From: Bryum argenteum
Taxonomy: Eukaryota > Streptophyta > Bryopsida > Bryales > Bryaceae
Length of the DNA stretch: 64,000 nt
Assembly (NCBI GenBank): GCA_037043015.1
Contig: CM073322.1
Span: 7,575,601 to 7,639,600 of the forward strand
Direction: 5' to 3'
Under the pieces are notes generated by a model. The model worked only from the letters and a program-made list of their open reading frames with translations. It was not told the origin of the DNA and did not search any database. This document shows, in pieces, positions 11,618-22,000 of the stretch. The position numbers and the translations under genes are program-made. Within the stretch, counting starts at the first letter, position 1; each line of letters starts with the position of its first letter.

Positions 11618-12110
11618 TCCAACTCAAATCCCAAACTGGATCAATCGTGATACGCTCCAATTCGTATCCGTGTACACAGCTCCTCTTCATGTGACCTCCA
11701 CTCTCCCTCAGCCCCTGCGCTCGCTGGACCTCCGTCCGCCACTTCCATTTTCTGTGCCCGGAAAGAGCAGTACATTAACACAGATCTTCGAAAACACCAA
11801 GAGCAACCAACAGTTTCTTCATAGCATTGCGTACAAATTATGAGAAAATTCTGAAAAAAAAGAGGCAACGAAATGAGTTCTCCACTTAATGCTGAATTAC
11901 TTCAACAAGCTTCTGTTGAAAAAGGTTCACGTCGGACGTTTGAACTCCTCAGCACCATCTGTCAATTTAGGGTAGGAAACATTGGCATACTATGGAAGAA
12001 CAGTCGCCTCAAAGCTCGATGAAGCTTCATAAGATATGAAAAGATCCAACTCAAATCCCAAACTGAATCAATCACGAAAAGCACCAATCGTAACACGCCT
12101 ACACAGCCGA
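11618..12110. repeat. Repeated U2 3'-flank segment
   Basis: The words gatccaactcaaatccc and aaactg-atcaatc just after U2 (from 11618) recur about 428 bp further on (from about 12046), and in both places cacc/ctcc, caat-cgta and tacacagc follow. A second U2-type 3' flank without a U2 body may be the remnant of an older tandem U2 repeat. The right arm carries the same pair, reversed. Confidence 0.6.
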
Positions 12111-12283
12111 TCGCGGAAGGCCGCACGAAGAAGTTCTCCACGGTATCAGGGCAATCTCCTCTTGTTGCGACCTTCACATTCCTTCTGTTTTTATGACTCA
12201 CGATTTCATCTTCTTCACACCTGGTATGCTCTGATACTCAAAGGAGTTGGGCACGTATTGCTCTGCAATGTCTTCCGAATAAC

Positions 12284-12953
12284 ATCTGAACTCCAGCTTA
12301 TCTCTCCTTCTGTTTGCCACGAATGGAGGTGACTACTTCGTTGTTGTTACTTTGTGTGGGCTTGTTGTAATTAAAATCCTCCTTCAGAATTTCGTGATCT
12401 CTTTTCATTACACCGCCGGTCTAAACCTTTCAAAGAGGTGTGATGGTGTAGCCGCTAGAGAATTCCCATCCCCTAAAACTATTCCTACGTAATAATCTTG
12501 GAATACGTGACCTGCATTCCTTGAGGGGGAGTTACACCGTTGTAGCCACTTCCACTGCATGTGTGATGGTGTGCCCCCTCCTGTTTGTTATCGACTACTG
12601 AAATTTTCGACTACTCTCTGTATGTAAAAACAAATCCTTGATGAAAATCTAGCACAACTAAAATAGTACGGAACTATAAACTAAAGCCTAGAGGTTAGAA
12701 ACAATACACATGCCTGAACCCTACGAGTAGGGCCCTAAATCGCTGTGACCCTCATGAAGAATTGTGTCATGGTGTACCCGTAGAAGTGCAAGCTCAAGCA
12801 AAGCTGCATGCTTTCGTTACACCGAAAGAATCTGTTCCACCGATGTAGCCCCATCCACTACACATGTAATGAGCTCACCCATCCTGTTACACCGGTATAG
12901 TCCTGTCCACTGCACGTGTACCGATGTGCCCCTCCTTCTTTGTTATCAAGAAA
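12284..12953. other. Spacer of the inverted repeat, first part
   Basis: No gene. It holds diverged repeats of a phrase of the type gttacaccg, tgtagcc, tccactgca, gtgtg, gtgcccc, tttgttatc, seen near 12530, 12836 and 12890. The segment from about 12600 to 12700 also resembles 13300-13420 (shared ctctagcaca and acacatatg-like words), so the spacer itself contains old duplications. Confidence 0.55.
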
Positions 12954-13293
12954 GGGAGAGTGTCCAAAAGGGAGAGTGTCCAATAATGGCTTATATTTCG
13001 AATTTCGGATCGGTAGTAAATCCTGAACAATGTAAACAGATTTCATACATGGGGGAATTAAATGGAAGGATAGTCAAAGTGTATTCATCCTTTGAACTCT
13101 TCAACAATCTGCTATGAATTTCCAAAGGCATTCTCATAGGTGTTTTTACCCTACTAAACCCTAAACCCTTGCACCCTATAATGTTTGCCGTGAATACATG
13201 GTATTGTTGAGTGAAGAAGATATCACGTACCGCAGGTGGAGAAGCTTAAAACCGCCCCGTTATTGGTAAAGCTCCAATTTTGTGCACTCTCCC
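12954..13293. mobile_element. ~340-bp TIR element, GGGAGAGTG termini
   Basis: It begins GGGAGAGTGTCC (with a second start at 12970 that duplicates the first 16 bp) and ends TGCACTCTCCC. Inner sequence (gatagtcaaag, attcat, gaattt-aaagg, acatggtattgttga) matches the outer parts of the longer element at 34180-35008, so both belong to one non-coding TIR family. No clear target duplication could be fixed. Confidence 0.65.
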
Positions 13294-13542
13294 TTAACAG
13301 GAATTTCCGACCACGCTAAATGCATAAAAATCAACTCTAGCACAAGTGAAAATGCAGAGAACCCTAAACAAAAGCCTGGAGTAGAAACACCATACACATA
13401 TGATGCTATATACATACCCTAAACCACAAAAAGAATACCAGTTGACTCGATGATTTTTTTTTTTTTTCTTTCTCGAACGCAAAAATGTTTGTTTTGTAAT
13501 AACAGACTCATACGAAAAACTATTGTTTACAATTGAATGCTC

Positions 13543-13632
13543 CGTAGGTTGGATTATGTGATCGATAGATTTAAATTCGTGCTTCGTAGGTTCAATCCGA
13601 TGCTCCGTAGGTTCAATGCCCCGCTCCGTACA
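13543..13632. repeat. Short degenerate direct repeats (tccgtaggttcaat)
   Basis: tgctccgtaggtt or a close variant recurs four times between 13543 and 13632, at uneven spacing of about 20-40 bp. It lies in the spacer of the U2 inverted repeat. No function is apparent. Confidence 0.6.
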
Positions 13633-14452
13633 CTCACTACCATGCTTACAAGTTTCACGAGTGAGCCACACTCCGATGTAACCAAGCAAAATTTCCATAC
13701 CAGTTCAATCAGAGTTACTGAGTAGAATCATGTGCATACACCAATGTGTCGAGATTTTTCCGTTATTCGGAAGACATTGCAGAGCAATACGTGCCCAACT
13801 CCTTTGAGTATCAGAGCATACCAGGTGTGAAGAAGATGAAATCGTGAGTCATAAAAACAGAAGGAATGTGAAGGTCGCAACAAGAGGAGATTGCCCTGAT
13901 ACCGTGGAGAACTTCTTCGTGCGGCCTTCCGCGATCGGCTGTGTAGGCGTGTTACGATTGGTGCTTTTCGTGATTGATTCAGTTTGGGATTTGAGTTGGA
14001 TCTTTTCATATCTTATGAAGCTTCATCGAGCTTTGAGGCGACTGTTCTTCCATAGTATGCCAATGTTTCCTACCCTAAATTGACAGATGGTGCTGAGGAG
14101 TTCAAACGTCCGACGTGAACCTTTTTCAACAGAAGCTTGTTGAAGTAATTCAGCATTAAGTGGAGAACTCATTTCGTTGCCTCTTTTTTTTCAGAATTTT
14201 CTCATAATTTGTACGCAATGCTATGAAGAAACTGTTGGTTGCTCTTGGTGTTTTCGAAGATCTGTGTTAATGTACTGCTCTTTCCGGGCACAGAAAATGG
14301 AAGTGGCGGACGGAGGTCCAGCGAGCGCAGGGGCTGAGGGAGAGTGGAGGTCACATGAAGAGGAGCTGTGTACACGGATACGAATTGGAGCGTATCACGA
14401 TTGATCCAGTTTGGGATTTGAGTTGGATCCCTCCGGGTGGGGAGGGGAAGAG

Positions 14453-14642
14453 GGTTGCGCCGGCCAAGGAGATAGTGCAATACCAAGGCGACGCGCGGGG
14501 ACCGGGCAGCAAGCTGCCGGATAGTCCCGCTCCCAAGAAAAATTAGATTAATATCATGGGGATCGATGATCCCCGTATCAGATATTAAACTGATAAGAAC
14601 AGATACTACACTTGATCTTAGCCAAAAGGCCGAGAAAGGTAT
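14453..14642 (-). ncRNA. U2: U2 spliceosomal snRNA (right copy, variant stem III)
   Basis: Read on the minus strand from 14642, this has the same conserved U2 5' domain, GTAGTA branch-point element and Sm-like region as the left copy. It differs at the stem III / stem IV junction: GGTCCCCGCGCG here versus GGTCCCGCGCGCG in the left copy (one base shorter). The left form pairs perfectly with GCGGGAC; this form needs a bulge. It points toward the left copy (convergent). It may be functional or an early pseudogene. Confidence 0.88.
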
Positions 14643-14667
14643 GTTTCTGCCACCAAACTCCACGCCT

Positions 14668-14712
14668 CATATACCCCGACCCCAACTTCCACACTCACAA
14701 GGCATATGGGAC
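14668..14712 (-). promoter_or_regulatory. U2 snRNA promoter: USE and TATA box (right copy)
   Basis: Mirror of the left copy: the USE-like element lies at 14702-14712 and the TATA-like element at 14668-14673, with identical sequence and spacing. Both U2 copies therefore keep promoter elements. Confidence 0.78.
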
Positions 14713-15241
14713 AAACCCCCTCTTTCTCTCTCACTACAGAATTCCATTCACTTACCCTCTCCCCATTTCACTAGTGACATTCTGCTTACAGTCCCTCGTG
14801 AGCTCGATACACTTGGAACCACGCCAGCGCAACACCATCAAAAGCACGACTCTGAATCACAACCAATTTTTCATTTACAACATCGCCGCTGCTTCAGCTC
14901 ACACAATCGCAAGCGCAACTTCAAGCATTGCATCCCCGTCCTACTCCAAGCTAGCTGCTCACACAAGCCCAGTGCTCAGCTGCTTGCTCTACCTCTACCC
15001 TAAACTATTCTACTACACTTGCTTCTACGATCGTCCTTACTAGCATGCCGCAACTTGGCCATGGCCCTGAATCTCCCGGCATCATCTCCACATGAAGATG
15101 CTGGCAAGGGCAATTCGACCATTGCCGTTCACACCCATGAACGAGTCACTCCCCGTGTGACTCCACAAAGCCCTGAATGATGCTGCAACACAACTGCACT
15201 AATTGGCTCCTCAGATTTGTAGCTCTCCCCTAACGAGCACT

Positions 15242-16090
15242 CTGTACTATGCTACTGATTAGCGATTGCAACAACGGGAGTTGGGAGAAACAGATTAGAA
15301 GCTTGCAAGGATAATTAAGTAACAGATTAGGAAGATTTCAACGCAGTTTTGAATCCTGCTTTGAATCTTTACTTGTAAAGGTAACCTGCTCTGAAACTTC
15401 AGCATGGCAAATCTTTGTGCCAAGACTGCCTATGTACTACAATTAGTTTTGCTTGAATTGTGGCAGTAGGTGAAATTTCACCAAATATTTGATTCCCATG
15501 TTATTCACATGTCTGTATGTAATGCGTACAAAAAAGAGAAAATGTGAAGCTTGAAGAGGATAGGTCGTTGGACCTCGCTCGAGTATAACTTCATGGAACA
15601 ATCGGTATAAAAGCCAAATAGGGTAGCCAAGTTTTTTGAATACGTTCACAGATTACTGACAAACATCTTACTGAAGACATTTTTCCAACAATTTCTAATG
15701 GGCTGCATAGATTTGTAACGAATTCAAGGCCATCACAAGTACAACTGATAAGATCTTCAAAAGAACCGACAGAATCACCTCTAACTCAGAACCAATTCCA
15801 TTCACAGTAAGGGCTTGCTCAAGGCTCACAATTATCTAACAGAGGATAGAATTTCTGTCACTGCTGCAAACAAAAAAAGAAAAGGAATCAAGTATTCACA
15901 GCATCTCTCACGATGCAGAGAGCGATATAATCTGAGTAACTGATGTAAATCTTTAACTACAGATTGAAAGTAGATGGGTACAGTTGCAAGAAACTCTGGA
16001 ACGAAAATCTACCCCAAGGCAGAATTGCAATAAGAATTGTTATGAGAAAAAGAGAAAAAAAAGGGATCTAAAAATACAGGGAAAGAAATT
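15242..16090. other. 3' flank / 3' UTR of BRM
   Basis: No gene. The part next to 16090 is expected to be the BRM 3' UTR. No tRNA, TIR or other element was recognised. The frame at 15443-15649 has no motif. Confidence 0.5.
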
Positions 16091-19000
16091 TTACGGGTGA
16101 CTAGGCCTTCGTTTGCCACCGTCAGACCTGGACTTTTTCAACACAGGGGCAGCAACAACTTTCAAGTCCGGTGGTGGTGCTGCACTTCGCCTGCTCGTAA
16201 CAGGAGAGGCGGCAGCCGGAGCCCGTGACCTACTTGGGGCAACTTGATGTTGATGTTGGTGTTGATGTTGTTGATGATGCTGGTGTTGTTGTTGATGATG
16301 GTGATGTTGTTGTTGTTGTTGTTGGGAACCCCTTGCATGAACATTTCCTGACGAGCCTACACTAAAACCCCGAGCAGAAATCTCCCTCATCTCCTCCATA
16401 TGAAACACTGTCCTAGTTGCTGTGTGTTCTCTACCTTTACGTTTCCTTTTATGTATTACAAGATCCACAGGATGAATGACCCCGTGATCGGACTCTGGCT
16501 CTACTTCGTCTTCGCCTTCTTCTTCTTCGTATGCCAACTCTTTCTCCTTCTTTCCTCCTTTACTCTTGGATTTCCCCTTTTTGTCCTTCGACTTCTCCTT
16601 CCCTCCCTTCCTGGCCTTCTTGGCCGGAGGCGGCTGCACCTCCTCTTTCGGCATCCGCACTAACGATATCCTCGTGGAGCTTCTTGCATTGGTCGGTGTT
16701 TCAACTTGGGGAGCTTCAACAACAGCCGGGGGTGGAGGTCTGCGAACACCTCGTGGTCCTGTTACTATGGGACCCTGCAGTAAGCCCCGCGCTCCAGCCA
16801 CCACTGGAGCTTGCATCAAACCTCGTCCACCAGATGCCGAGGGACCCTGTTGAGGTAACAATGGTGCACTGCTCCGCACTCGTGCAGACGAGATGTCCAC
16901 CTCGGGAAACACCAAGGACATCCGAGAATCGAACAGTGCTTGTAAGCGACGAGCATCCGCTTGAACCTGCGTGTAAGCAAGCCGTTCGTGAGCGAGGAGA
17001 GATTTGAACGCTATGTTCCAGAAATTCAAAAATGATTGAGATATGCTTACCTCTGCGGAGTTATTGTAGTAACGAGCTGCATTATCGATCATGAGGTGAA
17101 CGTCTGATGCGAACTCCAGCACACTTGGGTACTCCAAGCGGTCCAGCTTCTCCTCAATTGCATGTGCCGTAATAGGCCGGGCTATCACTTTGTAATACTC
17201 GGGCAACTCACTGCGCTTCGGCAACTCCAGAAAGAGTGCTGCGATCTGCCTTGTTCCGTCCTTGTTCATAGCGCCATGCAACTTACTAAGCACAGATTTG
17301 CACTGCGCAGGTACCAAAATTTTGCGAATCAAGATGAGAATCGACAGATAATTTTTGGGTTGAATTTGACAACTCCGAAGGTAAGTCCTAGAATCACCAC
17401 TTAAATCTCATCACCACACTACTGAAGCTTGAGTTTCCACTCTCTTTCATAAACGATTCGAGTAAAAAACTAACTGCATGGAATTGAATTGGTATAAAAG
17501 CTTCTGTTCATAATCAATTATTGTTTGGTGAACAACTGCTGATAGCGTAAGCTTATAAGTTACGTTTTCTTGTACTGATGAACCCGCAATATTGGTTGGA
17601 ACCAGAGAAGTATATACTACAACAGAACATCAGATATTGCATAGTAATCGAAAGACGATGATGTGATGGTTACCTTCTTTTGCTGTCCCTCAGGCAGGCG
17701 TCCCTTGTCACCACTGTAGCTCCCCAGTAAACCAGCTTGAATTCTAGGAGGTTCTACAACAGGTTCTGGCAATCCGTTGGTCCGACTGTGCTTGAACACA
17801 ATGCGCCGTGCTGGTACTGGTGCTGGTGCTGGTACTTGCGGCTCTGGGACATTGACACTCCTCCTCTTAGCAGCGCCGCCCCAGTGATCCATTTTCTCAT
17901 AGGACTGCTGCGAAGGATCAACGGCTACAAAACTAGCCCATGGCAGAGACTTCTGCTCAACCCTTGGGTTAGAGCGAAATGATAACGAGAGGTGATTGTC
18001 CCGCTCCATGAAAGACCCATTACTAACGTCTCTCTCGCTTAGCCCATCTAGTTGAGCAGTGCGACGGTGACTGCGACTGCGTTTCCTCTTATTCTTTTGT
18101 ATGGTGTAATCCTCTTCATCCTCAGCAATCTCCTCGGCTTCCTCCCTCCCTTCTATCCAGCTTTCAGATCGCTGATCTGAATCGACTGATGCAGCTATCT
18201 CCCCTTCCTCGAGCTCATCACCCTACGCACCAAATGAAATCTCTACTGTTAATCAAGTCATGTACTCCGGACTACTCAAATAGTGTGCTGAAAGCGAACG
18301 CTTCCAATTAGAGGGGTTGAATTACACGATAACAAATTTTATGAACAGAAAGAATCGCATGTTTACACAATACAGACACGTTAGTTTCTAAGGTACAATT
18401 TCTCATTTTTTTTTTTAATCTTCCGTGGTTGATATTCTTATAGATAGGCTTGAACAAGTGCATAAACGAAAGCATACCTCTTCTGCTCGACTTGGGCGAG
18501 CTTCCAGAGCTGACAGTGATGCAAATTTTTTCGATTGGCTGGTGGCAGCTCCACGTTGAGGTTTCACTGGAGATAATTCGCCCTCATCAGAAGATACTTC
18601 AGGAACTAACTCACCCTCCTCTTCGACATCTTCTTCCTCTTGTTCAACCCCCTCCTCTTCCTCGTCGTCATCATCGTCAACTTCCTCAATCACCTGCAGT
18701 AAGTACTAGAATCGTGAGCACCACATTCTATCTCGAAGATCCATAAAAAAATTGGTGCCGCCAATGAAAGAGATGTTATTAAACACGACAGAGATGTCTA
18801 AACGTGATAATGATTCAGTTGAGTACCTCTTCAATGATCTCTTCCTCCTCAATCTCCTCTCCATCTTCTGCATCCATCATGGCTGTACACGAGGCAACAG
18901 ATTAACTCCAAGGCTTAATCCAGCTCATCTCACTTGTCAGACAATGAATGGCAAGAGGCGTACCTTCATCTTGATCCTCCTCTTCGTCAACACCTCCTTC

Positions 19001-22000
19001 CTCTTCCTCTTCATCGTCAGCATTGGCAGCAGTTAAAACCTCTTCAATAACTGATTCGCGTTCATCCTCTTCCTCGGCATCCTTTTCAGGATAAAAATCA
19101 TCATCTATTTCTACTTCGCGGTAATTCTTGTACCTGCTTGTACTCTTGGAGCGTTTCTCAAGAACTTTTGGAGCCACAGGATCCTTGTTCACATTGTGAA
19201 TCAACTGATCCTCAGCTTCCTGTGTACCCACAGCTCCCAAAAAACCCTTCTTCATGGCCTCTTTGGAGGTAGCTTCAATTGCAGCATTGACCTCCCGAGA
19301 ACCAACACGCATCCATTTAGGCACTTTCTGATGGGGAAGGAGGTCGCCAGGCCACTTGTATTCCTCATCCATCTTGTCAAACAGTTCTAACTCCTCATCT
19401 GTCCTTGCAATCATTCGATTCACTTCTTGCAAAGATGGAACATCATGAACTGTTTGTTGATACCTCTCCTCGTCATGCAATAGAGCTTCCAGTGTCAATC
19501 GCCTCTCCTCCTGAGTAGTCCGTTGATCGAACCTCCCGGCATTAATGACTTCATCAGCCATGTCGATTTTATGCTGCTGAATATTGTTGCGAACCAAGCT
19601 CTCAACAGAGCCCACATACCGATCCTTACCAGCCTGAAAACATACAAAGAAGATCAGTAATAACACTTTCACTGTTACAATATAAAAGAATCAAGGATGA
19701 AGGCTACAGATGAATAGATTTCGATCTAACATACAACAGAAAAATGGGTCGAGTCCTGGGTACCAATTCATCTTCCTTCTCGTCCAAGGATCCCCCACTC
19801 CGTAGCTCATCCTCCTTCTCGTAGCTTGGAGCACTATCCACAACAGCCTCCATATAGATAACACGGACCTCTCTCTTTTGACCTATACGATGCGCACGAG
19901 CAACTGCTTGCTCCTCATTTTTGGGATTCGGATCAGGGTCATACACAATCACCGTGTCGGCTGTCTGGAGATTAAGCCCCCTCCCCGCAGCTCGAATACT
20001 AAGTAGGAAGATGAAACAATCGGAATTTGGCCGATTGAATTCAACAATTGCTGATTCTCTAGCTTCAAGTGTTGTCATTCCATCAATGCGACGGTAGATA
20101 AGTCTTCGCCACTGTAAGTAGTCTTCTAGTATGTCCAGCAACCTAGTCATTGTACTGAAGAGCAGAACTCGGTGGCCTGTTTTATGCAGCTTCACGAGGA
20201 TGCGATCTAATATCCACAGCTTCCCACATGTGCGCACTGCCATGTCTCCTTGACCATGAAATCGTGGAGGATAATTTAAATACGGATGATTGCAAACTTT
20301 ACGTAGTTCCATGCACTTATTCTGCAATGGAGCATAGGCTCGTGCAAGGCGCTTGCTGTTCCCTGCAATCCTTTGAGCCTCATCATCCGGATCTAAACGA
20401 AGTGTTCCTGTTGATTTCACCCAATCATAAATTGCTGCCTGGTACGCAGACATCCTGCATTTGAGGACAACGGACACCTGTAGAAGCAGCAAACAAATCA
20501 GTGACGTGCCGACAATCAACTCGATTTGTATAATCACAGCCAGTTGCCTAAAGATACCAAACAATTGCAAGATACAGCTTTCACAGGTTGGTGATGAGCA
20601 TGTTATCACCTTGGGAGGAAGAGATCCTTCCACATCCTCAACGCGACGCCGCAACATGAAAGGTTCCAGAATCTGATGAAGCCTGTGAATAACAATAACC
20701 TTCTTTTCGGTCTCCAGCCAATCATCCTCCTCAGTCTGCGTAGTCTCCTTCTGGAAAGGTTTAGAAAACCACTCGTGGAAAGATTTACTGTTGTCGAAAA
20801 CTTCAGGGAGGAGCAGATTGAGGAGTGACCACAGTTCGTGAAGATCGTTCTGCACATAACGAACTAGATAAGTACAAGTTTGAAAATGTACATATTACAT
20901 ACCTAGAGAATGGATGCACAAACGTGTTGAATTAACAATATCAAAGTGGTACCTGAAGTGGAGTGCCGGTAAGCAGCAAACGCCGCGAGCAGCGGAACCG
21001 GTCGAGATCACGAGCAAGACGTGATTCACGATCCTTCATTCGCTGAGCTTCATCGATAATGATATATTTCCAATCCACTTTCGCAAGTTTGGATCGATCA
21101 CGCATTATGAATTCGTATGTTGTCACCAGAACATTAAATTTCATTGAACTAACTTCCTGATAAACAGAGAGAACACGTTCAGCTATACGAAAAAACGGCG
21201 AACGTAACTGCTAATAATAAGATTACCTAACAGAAGTTGATGATAACACCAGGACACTGACCTGAGCAAATATCTTGGCACGTGCATCCTTATGCCCGAC
21301 ATAGTATATACACGAGACAGATGGGAGCCATCTGTTTAGTTCACTCTGCACCCATTGATAAGTCCATATAGTATCAGATAGACTTCAGCAAGACTTGCAC
21401 ACCAAGAATATGTAGAGGAAAGTAAGCCATCTGACAAAGGAATAAGATGTTGATTAAGAACAGACAATTTTTAGTGAAAACAGTACCTTCCAATTCACCA
21501 TGACAGCGTTCGGTACAATAATCAAATGAGGCCCATAGTTTCCTTTGTACTCCATAAGGTAAGCAATAAGTGCCATCACCTGGAAGTCACGAAAAAAGGT
21601 CAGCAAATGTTTCATGCTACAGGATCCGAATTATTGAGACTGTGAAGGTTGTAAAGTTGATATCAGGCAAAGACTCTACAGAGAAACCTTGCACCTCTCA
21701 AAGTGCCCTAAACTCTGCTAGAACTCGAAAAGAATTCCGAGCTCTCATTTGTGGCAATGCAACCCTCACCTGCACTGTTTTCCCGAGACCCATCTCATCA
21801 GCGAGTATGCCATTCAATCTATTATTGTACAATGATAGCATCCACTGTAGCCCAACCTGTCAATCAACACAAAAGAGGGGGTAAAGAAGTATCCGCTTTT
21901 CAACACCAAGTAGCCATCAAACCAATCAAGACAATGCTTCTCATTATGAATTGGTTTCCGAATCTTCAATATAGAAGCACCGTAAGACATAGCTAAGGAT

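Larger units (their letters stand above)
10803..12283 (+). repeat. Left arm of a 1.48-kb inverted repeat (NF-YC 3' flank + U2)
   Basis: This 1481-bp stretch is the reverse complement of 13762-15241. Paired coordinates sum to 26044 or 26045 along the whole length, so I can place only one net indel. Long frames in both arms translate identically (for example 11001-11432 and 14612-15043), so identity is very high, falling only at the outer edge where three mismatches occur in about 45 bp. The arm starts 11 bp after the NF-YC stop codon, so it contains the NF-YC 3' UTR, a U2 gene with its promoter, and about 690 bp beyond. Open frames inside are by-products. Confidence 0.95.
13762..15241 (-). repeat. 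Right arm of the 1.48-kb inverted repeat
   Basis: Reverse complement of 10803-12283 and therefore an inverted copy of the U2 gene plus the NF-YC 3' flank, without any NF-YC coding exon. The inner boundary is sharp: identity stops at 13762/12283, where the arms diverge into the spacer. The outer boundary is softer. Confidence 0.95.

Noticed and set aside
11001..11634. Open reading frames of 143-197 codons in the U2 arms
   Set aside because: They cross the U2 gene, overlap each other in several frames and show no domain. They are identical in both arms only because the DNA is duplicated.
13537..13725. LRRF-type repeat peptide from the spacer
   Set aside because: It is the translation of a short DNA repeat (tccgtaggttcaat); uneven unit spacing and no domain argue against a gene.
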